Origin: CAYSPO01 sp964432945
Lineage (GTDB): Bacteria > Bacillota > Clostridia > Tissierellales > Peptoniphilaceae
DNA length: 10,565 bases
Direction of reading: 5' to 3'
Assembly: GCA_964432945.1 (NCBI GenBank)
Contig: CAYSPO010000041.1
Coordinates: forward strand, 1 to 10,565
Shown: one piece after another, positions 5,807-10,565 of the stretch
How positions within the stretch are numbered: position 1 is the first letter of the stretch
Layout: every line of letters starts with the position of its first letter
The notes under the pieces: model-generated
What the model was told of the DNA's origin: nothing
The model's database searches: none
The model's input: only the letters and a program-made list of their open reading frames with translations
Program-made: the position numbers and the translations under genes

Positions 5807-6465
5807 AAATATTAGGAATTGATACATCAACAGCTGACTCTTCAATAGCTGTTATGGATGATGATAGAATTTTAGGTCAGTTTACAGTTAACCAAAAAAG
5901 AACCCATAGTGAAACTCTAGTACCAATGATTAAGGACTTATTAAGATATTTAGGTCTTTCAATTAATGATATCGACCTATTTGCAGTAGGAATTGGTCCA
6001 GGATCTTTTACAGGTATAAGAATTGGTATGACAATAGCTAAAACCTTAGCCCAAGTTACTAAAAAAGATATAATAGGAGTTTCAACCTTAGAAGCAATAG
6101 CCGTACATGCAAGAGCGAAGTATATAATGCCAGTTATAGATGCACGAGGAGGCAGAATTTACTACGCTATTTTTAATGAAGATATGGAAAGATTAAGTGA
6201 AGATACACTTGCATTTGCTGAAGACCTTTCCCCTATTTTAGATAAGTATGATGATATCTTTGTATTAGGAGATTACACAGAAGATAATAAAGAACAATTG
6301 AAAAGCTCTAATGTAAACTTTGCAAATATAATTAATAATAATCAAATTGCGAGAGGTATTTGCTATATTGCAAGAGAAAGATATGAAGAAAACAAAATTG
6401 ACAACTTCTCTACCCTAAAAGCAAACTATGTAAGAAAATCTCAAGCAGAAAGAGATTTAAAATGA
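5803..6465 (+). CDS. tsaB: tRNA t6A biosynthesis protein TsaB
   Basis: TsaB is the TsaD paralogue that forms a heterodimer with TsaD and is needed for threonylcarbamoyl transfer, but is itself not the catalytic subunit. The 220-residue protein begins with the ASKHA-fold phosphate strand GIDTSTADSSIAV (5-17). It then shows THSE (34-37), the signature GIGPGSFTGIRIG (63-75) and DARGGRIYYA (113-122). The C-terminal half (about 125-220) is less conserved, as usual. It starts inside the end of tsaE (ATGA overlap) and overlaps the next start in the same way. No separate SD is obvious, which fits coupled translation. Confidence 0.95.
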   Translation: MKILGIDTSTADSSIAVMDDDRILGQFTVNQKRTHSETLVPMIKDLLRYLGLSINDIDLFAVGIGPGSFTGIRIGMTIAKTLAQVTKKDIIGVSTLEAIAVHARAKYIMPVIDARGGRIYYAIFNEDMERLSEDTLAFAEDLSPILDKYDDIFVLGDYTEDNKEQLKSSNVNFANIINNNQIARGICYIARERYEENKIDNFSTLKANYVRKSQAERDLK

Positions 6466-6914
6466 TTTCCTTTAGGCCTATGGCTCAAAATGATCTTGAT
6501 AAAGTTTTAGAAATAGAAAAACAATCCTTTGTTAACCCTGTTTCTAAAAATAAACTTATCAAAGAAATAAGCTATAACCACTTAGCCAGATATTATATTA
6601 TGCTTCTAGATGATATAATAATTGGCTATTTTGGAATGTGGATAATTTCAAGTGAAGGGCATATATTAAATATTGCCATTGATCCTAAATATCGTGGAAA
6701 AGGCTATGGGAATGATTTATTGATAGAGTTAATTAAAATTGCAAAGGAAAATCTAGTAAATAAATTGACATTAGAAGTAAGAGAAACTAACGATCCAGCT
6801 AAGAATTTATACAAAAAATATAACTTTAAAGTGCTAGGAAGACGAAAAGATTATTATAGAGAACCGACAGAAGATGCACTTATAATGTGGTTAGATTTAG
6901 GAGAAAATAAATGA
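6462..6914 (+). CDS. rimI: Ribosomal protein S18-alanine N-acetyltransferase RimI
   Basis: This 150-residue GNAT-fold enzyme transfers acetyl from acetyl-CoA to protein N-termini; the E. coli homologue modifies ribosomal protein S18. The acetyl-CoA pyrophosphate loop is YRGKGYG (77-83), preceded by the beta-strand HILNIAIDP (67-75). LEVRETN (104-110) and NLYKKYNF (115-122) carry the glutamate and tyrosine positions typical of RimI. It overlaps both neighbours by four bases (ATGA), placing it between tsaB and tsaD as in many Firmicutes. The substrate in this lineage may be broader than S18; context and sequence support the family assignment rather than a tested substrate. Confidence 0.9.
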   Translation: MISFRPMAQNDLDKVLEIEKQSFVNPVSKNKLIKEISYNHLARYYIMLLDDIIIGYFGMWIISSEGHILNIAIDPKYRGKGYGNDLLIELIKIAKENLVNKLTLEVRETNDPAKNLYKKYNFKVLGRRKDYYREPTEDALIMWLDLGENK

Positions 6915-7912
6915 CATTAACAACACTAGCGATAGAAACATCATGTGATGAAACATCAGTAGCTGTAATCAAGGATGGGAGAGAAATACTTTCAAATATA
7001 ATATCAACACAAATAGAGACTCATAAAATTTTTGGTGGAGTAGTGCCAGAAGTAGCCTCAAGACTTCATTTAGATATGATGAATCCAATTTTACAAGAGT
7101 CTGTAAAAGAAGCAGGAGTTTCTTTAGCAGATATTGATTTTATCTCTGTAACAAATAGACCTGGACTAATAGGTTCTTTAATAGTAGGAGTAAGCTGTGC
7201 TAAGGCCCTATCTTTTGCTTTAGATATACCATTAGTAGCAGTAAATCATATGAACGGACATATATGTGCAAATTATTTAGAACATAAAGATTTAGAGCCA
7301 CCTTTTATCGCCTTAGTTGTGTCAGGCGGTCATACTTTTTTACTGGAAATAAAAGATTACGCTAATTTTGAAGTAATAGGAAAAACAGTAGATGACGCTG
7401 CAGGAGAATCTTTTGATAAAGTAGCAAGAACTCTTGGCCTACCATATCCAGGAGGACCAGAAATTGAAAAATTAGCCCTAAAAGGAAATGAAAATGCCAT
7501 AGAATTTCCTAAAGCATTTATGGAAAAAGATAACTATAATTTTTCATTCTCAGGATTAAAAACATCTGTATTAAACTATATAAATAGCGAAAAACAAAGA
7601 GGAAATGAATTAAACTCTGCAGATATAGCAGCTAGTTTTCAAAAAACTGTAGTCGATGTGTTAGAAGAAAAAGCATTTTCTTTAGTGAAAACTTTAGGCT
7701 ATGATAAATTAGTTATGTCAGGTGGAGTTGTTTCTAATGGTTATTTCAAAAACAGAATGAAAGAAAGAGCAGAAAAAGAAAATATTAACCTTTACTATCC
7801 TTCCCCTGTTCTATGCACAGACAACGCAGCAATGATTGGATCTGCAGGATATTATGACTATATAAATGGGAAAAGAGCAGAGTTAGATTTAAAAGTCTAC
7901 CCTCAGTTATAA
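6911..7912 (+). CDS. tsaD: tRNA N6-adenosine threonylcarbamoyltransferase TsaD
   Basis: TsaD is the catalytic subunit that moves the threonylcarbamoyl group from threonylcarbamoyl-AMP to A37 of tRNA. The 333-residue length is typical. The N-terminus is AIETSCDETSVAV (7-19), followed by GGVVPEVASRLH (42-53). Metal ligands are H113 and H117 in HMNGH and D304 in CTDNAAM. SGGHT (138-142) and DDAAGESFDKVAR (161-173) are the nucleotide and tRNA-handling motifs, with SFSGLKT (212-218) and SGGVVSN (270-276) further on. The metal motif more often reads HLEGH or similar, and here the middle is MN. It is the last gene of the operon and ends 40 bases before a strong terminator. The threonylcarbamoyl-AMP synthase TsaC/Sua5 is not in the window. 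Confidence 0.97.
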   Translation: MTLTTLAIETSCDETSVAVIKDGREILSNIISTQIETHKIFGGVVPEVASRLHLDMMNPILQESVKEAGVSLADIDFISVTNRPGLIGSLIVGVSCAKALSFALDIPLVAVNHMNGHICANYLEHKDLEPPFIALVVSGGHTFLLEIKDYANFEVIGKTVDDAAGESFDKVARTLGLPYPGGPEIEKLALKGNENAIEFPKAFMEKDNYNFSFSGLKTSVLNYINSEKQRGNELNSADIAASFQKTVVDVLEEKAFSLVKTLGYDKLVMSGGVVSNGYFKNRMKERAEKENINLYYPSPVLCTDNAAMIGSAGYYDYINGKRAELDLKVYPQL

Positions 7913-7952
7913 GTCATGTATTTTGAAATTTAAACAATAAATATATAAAACG

Positions 7953-7988
7953 AAAAGCAGCTATATTTAATTAAATATAGCTGCTTTT
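7953..7988. terminator. Perfect-palindrome bidirectional terminator
   Basis: Positions 7953-7970 and 7971-7988 are exact reverse complements, giving an 18-pair stem without a defined loop. Seven T close the structure on the plus strand, ending tsaD transcripts. On the minus strand the T run is shorter (four T, then CG, then four T) but lies after the stop of the convergent gene at 8010. Confidence 0.92.
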
Positions 7989-8009
7989 TTTATTAAAAGA
8001 AATATAAAA

Positions 8010-8462
8010 CTAAACTATTCTTAAAATACCTGGAGATAAATTATTCTGCAATATTTCTATAATCTTATTATAAACCTCATCTTTGAAATAAAGAGTTTCT
8101 AGATACGAGTTATAAGCTATGTAATCTATTTTAACGCCATTATTACGGCTTACACGAACACTTTTTAGCCTTCCCCAGTTACCAGTATTGATTCCTCTAA
8201 TAGAGCGAAATCCTGCCGAAGTTATCCTCTTTCTTAATAAAGTTAAAATCATTACTATTATTGATAAAACACCAAGCAGATAATGAAAATAGTTTTTTCC
8301 ATATAAAATAGTAATCATAATTAAAGCAAAAGACCCTAATGTTACAGCAATAATCTCCAAATTTGACTTCTTTGCAGGAACTATCATAGCTTTTATATCT
8401 CTAATATAGAAAACAATTAATAATAAAAGTCCAGCAAAAATTATAAAGCCTGATATATCCAT
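8010..8462 (-). CDS. Small membrane protein of unknown function
   Basis: I do not recognise this 150-residue protein with confidence. The N-terminal half has three hydrophobic segments, at about 4-21, 36-54 and 59-77. The segments are separated by short charged loops (RDIKAM, and RKR after the third). Residues 80-150 are soluble, with a GIN-GNW-RLKSV stretch (90-103) and a strand-like KIDYIAYNSYLETLYFK (111-127), ending in a short helix. The layout recalls small Firmicutes membrane proteins with a DUF5673-like tail, but this is an impression. ATG at 8462 is supported by AGAGGT four bases upstream. It is transcribed toward tsaD and shares its terminator. No partner gene is adjacent on the same strand. 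Confidence 0.75.
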   Translation of the reverse strand: MDISGFIIFAGLLLLIVFYIRDIKAMIVPAKKSNLEIIAVTLGSFALIMITILYGKNYFHYLLGVLSIIVMILTLLRKRITSAGFRSIRGINTGNWGRLKSVRVSRNNGVKIDYIAYNSYLETLYFKDEVYNKIIEILQNNLSPGILRIV

Positions 8463-8485
8463 GATTACCTCTAAATATAAAAAGT

Positions 8486-8491
8486 ATTATA
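8486..8491 (-). promoter_or_regulatory. Possible -10 box for the membrane-protein gene
   Basis: A perfect TATAAT lies on the minus strand 24 bases before the start codon, which would leave a leader of about 17 bases including the SD. There is no recognisable -35 at normal spacing. Confidence 0.35.
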
Positions 8492-8784
8492 CATATACCT
8501 TATTCTAATATTCTATCACTTCTAAGATTGATTTAATATCACACATTTCCAAAATACTGATATTTATATAAAATATATGATATTATAATATATGTAAATT
8601 TTATAATATTAATTTTATATATAATTAAATATTTTTTTAATATTTGCTAATTAAAAAATATCCTTACTTATCAAAATAAATTTCATATAAAGAAAAGGAG
8701 TGATAAATAAAAGAAATTACTATCAATATAAAACATTGGACATTGAAATGATAACTAATATTCTAATTTTTATTAAGGAGAAAA
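8492..8784. other. Very AT-rich intergenic region before the CWB2 deacetylase
   Basis: This spacer between divergent genes is almost entirely A and T from about 8550 to 8660, with many short overlapping self-complementary AT runs and a TATAAT on the plus strand (8584-8589) lacking a -35. A good SD, AAGGAG (8695-8700), is followed by no ATG at proper distance. A GTG overlapping it opens a frame that runs into the next gene and is not protein-like. TTGGAC (8736-8741) and TATTCT (8759-8764), spaced 17, are a weak promoter candidate. I see no RNA gene or known riboswitch. Confidence 0.4.
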
Positions 8785-10419
8785 ATGAAAAAAATATTAA
8801 AAACATTAAGTTTCTCGATAACTGCTATATTCATACTTTTATCCAGCTTCACAGTATACGCTCACAAGGAAGAAACTTTTTCTAAAACGAGAAATAAATA
8901 TAAAATTACTAGAATTGCTGGAGAAAATAGATACAAGACTAATATAACTACTATAAAAGATTTATATCCTACTGAAAAAGTAGAGCAGATAATTCTTACA
9001 AGTGGTAAAGATTTTGCAGATGCACTTTCTTCTTATAATATATCAGTAGCAGAAAACTCCCCTATTCTCTTAACTAATGGAATTAATCTAGATAATGATA
9101 TTAAAGAAAATATTGAGTTTCTCAAAGCAGATAAAATTTTAATTATTGGAGGAATAAACCAAATATCACAGCATTTAGAAGATGCTCTTATAAGTGAAGG
9201 ATATGATGTAAAAAGGATTGCTGGAGAAAATAGATATGAAACAAATAAATTAACCTTAGAAAGAACTAAAGATTATTTCGACCCTAATCATAGAGCAATA
9301 GTTAGCGGAGAAAAATACTATGATGCGCTAAGTGCAGCTCCTTTATTAAAAGAAAATAATTGGGCTTTAACCCTAGCAAATAATTCACAGCATTTATCTG
9401 ACGATTATTCATACACAATGATAGGCTATACCCCTGTAAAAGAAGACGAGCGAGTAGTTGACTTTATAATCGGAGAAAATCGTTACTTAACTAATGAGTT
9501 AATAAATAATGAACTTATTAATAAAGATCATACAATATTTGTATCAGCACATAATTTTGCAGACGCCCTATCTGCCTTAAATTATCTAAAATTAAACAAT
9601 AGCAGAATAATATTAGTTAATAATATTCTTGATTTAAATCAGCTAGAAAATAATATTAGAAATAATATGACAATTTTAGGTGGACAATCTTCAGTAAATT
9701 TAATTAAAGACGAATATAAAAAAGGATACGCTCTAACCTTCGATGATATAAATATTGGAAATTGGTACGAAACATTAGATTTATTAGATGAATATAACAC
9801 AAAAGCTACATTTTATATTTCTCATAACTATTTAATTACACCGGCTCAATGGGAAATGATTAGAGAAATGCAAGAAAGAGGACATGAAATAGGATCTCAT
9901 AGTTATACTCATATAGACGCAGAATATTATTCTAACCTTCACTCAATAAGTAAATATATAGAAGATGAAATAACACCTTCATTAAAACTATTTGATGAAA
10001 ATAATATTACAATAAATAGCTATTCATACCCTGGAGGAGCTTTCACAAATGAGTTAAACAAAGAGTTAAATAAAATCTTCCCTATCCTAAGAGGAACCTC
10101 ATACTCTTCAAAAAATAGACCTATAAAAAATACTTCCTCAACATATGTAAATAAAAATTCTGACGGTAAATTCGTTTCTGCAATAGGCCTTGACCTTGTA
10201 TACAATAATTCCTTACAAGATGTAAAAGAAGGGCTGGATAGAGCTAATGATAACAACGAGGTTATTTTATTCTACTCCCATGATATTTCACACCCTGGAA
10301 AAGAAACAAATAACTACTCAATAGAAACAAAACATCTAGAAAACATACTAAAATATGCACAATCATTAGGATTAAAATCCTACACAGTGTCAGAGCTTTA
10401 TTTGAGCTTAAATAATTAA
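8785..10419 (+). CDS. Secreted CWB2-repeat protein with NodB-type polysaccharide deacetylase domain
   Basis: This 544-residue exported protein should anchor to the cell wall and remove N-acetyl groups from a surface glycan. Residues 1-26 are a signal peptide (KKILK, hydrophobic core, VYA before the cut). Three CWB2 repeats follow: RIAGENRY at 43-50 closing with IIGG (120-123), RIAGENRY at 144-151 closing with a degenerate MIGY (212-215), and FIIGENRY (227-234) closing with ILGG (297-300). The carbohydrate esterase 4 domain spans about 312-540, with TFDD (318-321), the metal-binding HSYTH (372-376), YSYPGG (413-418) and FYSHD (496-500). The third motif lacks the arginine of the common RPPY form and resembles the YPYG type of IcaB/PgaB-like enzymes, so peptidoglycan is not a certain substrate. 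ATG is supported by AAGGAG four bases upstream. The gene is monocistronic, with its own terminator. Confidence 0.9.
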   Translation: MKKILKTLSFSITAIFILLSSFTVYAHKEETFSKTRNKYKITRIAGENRYKTNITTIKDLYPTEKVEQIILTSGKDFADALSSYNISVAENSPILLTNGINLDNDIKENIEFLKADKILIIGGINQISQHLEDALISEGYDVKRIAGENRYETNKLTLERTKDYFDPNHRAIVSGEKYYDALSAAPLLKENNWALTLANNSQHLSDDYSYTMIGYTPVKEDERVVDFIIGENRYLTNELINNELINKDHTIFVSAHNFADALSALNYLKLNNSRIILVNNILDLNQLENNIRNNMTILGGQSSVNLIKDEYKKGYALTFDDINIGNWYETLDLLDEYNTKATFYISHNYLITPAQWEMIREMQERGHEIGSHSYTHIDAEYYSNLHSISKYIEDEITPSLKLFDENNITINSYSYPGGAFTNELNKELNKIFPILRGTSYSSKNRPIKNTSSTYVNKNSDGKFVSAIGLDLVYNNSLQDVKEGLDRANDNNEVILFYSHDISHPGKETNNYSIETKHLENILKYAQSLGLKSYTVSELYLSLNN

Positions 10420-10431
10420 ACAACATTAAAC

Positions 10432-10464
10432 AAAAAGCAACTTCTATAAAAGTTGCTTTTTTTT
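10432..10464. terminator. Terminator after the CWB2 deacetylase, usable from both sides
   Basis: AAAAAGCAACTT (10432-10443) pairs perfectly with AAGTTGCTTTTT (10450-10461) around a six-base loop, and the T run continues to 10464. The A run before the stem gives a T run on the other strand too, so RNA coming from the right, such as a CRISPR transcript, could also end here. Confidence 0.92.
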
Positions 10465-10537
10465 GTGTATATAAGCTTAGTTGGCCTCATAAAATTTTAA
10501 ATATCTAACTTGATATATTAAAAGTAAACGAACACAA

Positions 10538-10565
10538 GGATCACCCCCGCATACGCGGGAAGAAC
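10538..10565 (-). CRISPR. Single type I-E-like CRISPR repeat at the window edge
   Basis: The last 28 bases stand out as G+C-rich in an AT-rich setting. They contain CCCGC-ATAC-GCGGG, a five-pair hairpin, flanked by GGATCACC and AAGAAC. Length, hairpin placement and flanks match type I-E repeats. As I remember it, the Streptococcus thermophilus CRISPR4 repeat, read in its crRNA direction, starts GTTTTTCCCGC and ends GGGGGTGATCC, and this window reads nearly the same on the minus strand. In that orientation the crRNA handle is GTGATCC, the leader would be to the right, and this would be the leader-distal last repeat. Only one copy is visible, so an array is inferred. Confidence 0.7.

Noticed and set aside
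8550..8660. AT-rich stretch as a replication origin or attachment site
   Set aside because: There are no DnaA-box clusters, iterons, flanking direct repeats or integrase. It looks like ordinary promoter-side AT richness in this genome.
8700..8885. Plus-strand frame of 61 residues with GTG start
   Set aside because: It starts inside its own SD, overlaps the start of the well-supported CWB2 deacetylase by about 100 bases in another frame, and has low-complexity Lys/Asn/Ile composition.
10020..10256. Minus-strand frame opposite the deacetylase domain
   Set aside because: It is a shadow of the NodB domain coding frame, with no SD or recognisable protein features.
10505..10537. Extended -10 (TGATATATT at 10511-10519) as a CRISPR leader promoter reading rightward
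   Set aside because: The repeat reads as type I-E crRNA on the minus strand, so the leader should be on the right. There is no -35 box and the region is simply AT-rich.

Overview
The window looks like chromosomal DNA from a low-G+C, anaerobic Gram-positive bacterium of the Clostridia/Tissierellia type. The evidence is very AT-rich intergenic DNA and codons, strong GGAGG-type ribosome binding sites, a Rex redox repressor, an ECF-type riboflavin transporter under an FMN riboswitch, and two secreted proteins with cell-wall-binding-2 (CWB2) repeats of the kind best known in Clostridioides difficile. The genus cannot be fixed from the sequence alone.

Layout, left to right. Positions 1-20 hold only the first codons of a minus-strand gene that runs out of the window. 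It lies downstream of rex (116-766, minus), which starts at TTG behind a run of eight G that acts as its ribosome binding site. Next is a large secreted amidase with three CWB2 repeats (882-3170, minus). Facing away from it is an AraC-family regulator with a cysteine-rich N-terminal half (3417-4064, plus). A lone tRNA-Pro(UGG) (4259-4335, minus) has its own promoter and two tandem terminator-like hairpins.

The centre is a plus-strand block: promoter, FMN riboswitch, intrinsic terminator and ribU (4529-5318), then the tightly overlapping t6A operon tsaE-tsaB-rimI-tsaD (5366-7912). No terminator is visible between ribU and tsaE, but an extended -10 promoter lies in the 47-base gap. A perfect 36-base palindrome ends tsaD and probably also the convergent small membrane-protein gene of unknown function (8010-8462, minus). 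After about 320 bases of very AT-rich DNA comes a second secreted CWB2 protein carrying a NodB-type polysaccharide deacetylase domain (8785-10419, plus), closed by a terminator. The last 28 bases form what looks like one type I-E CRISPR repeat. The array itself, if present, lies to the right of the window, and no cas gene is visible here.

How it works together. tsaE, tsaB and tsaD encode three of the proteins that make the t6A modification of ANN-decoding tRNAs (the TsaC/Sua5 partner is not here), with rimI embedded as is common. ribU would import riboflavin and be shut off by FMN. The two CWB2 enzymes would sit on the cell wall and remodel peptidoglycan or another surface glycan, and the AraC protein is placed to control the amidase. 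rex and the t6A genes within one locus, with a possible ABC-F start beside rex, recall the Bacillus subtilis ydiBCDE-ydiF-rex neighbourhood. Most of the window is ordinary core genome. The points most worth a second look are the terminal CRISPR repeat, the G8/T7 leader of rex, the cysteine-rich AraC regulator, and the CWB2 enzyme pair.
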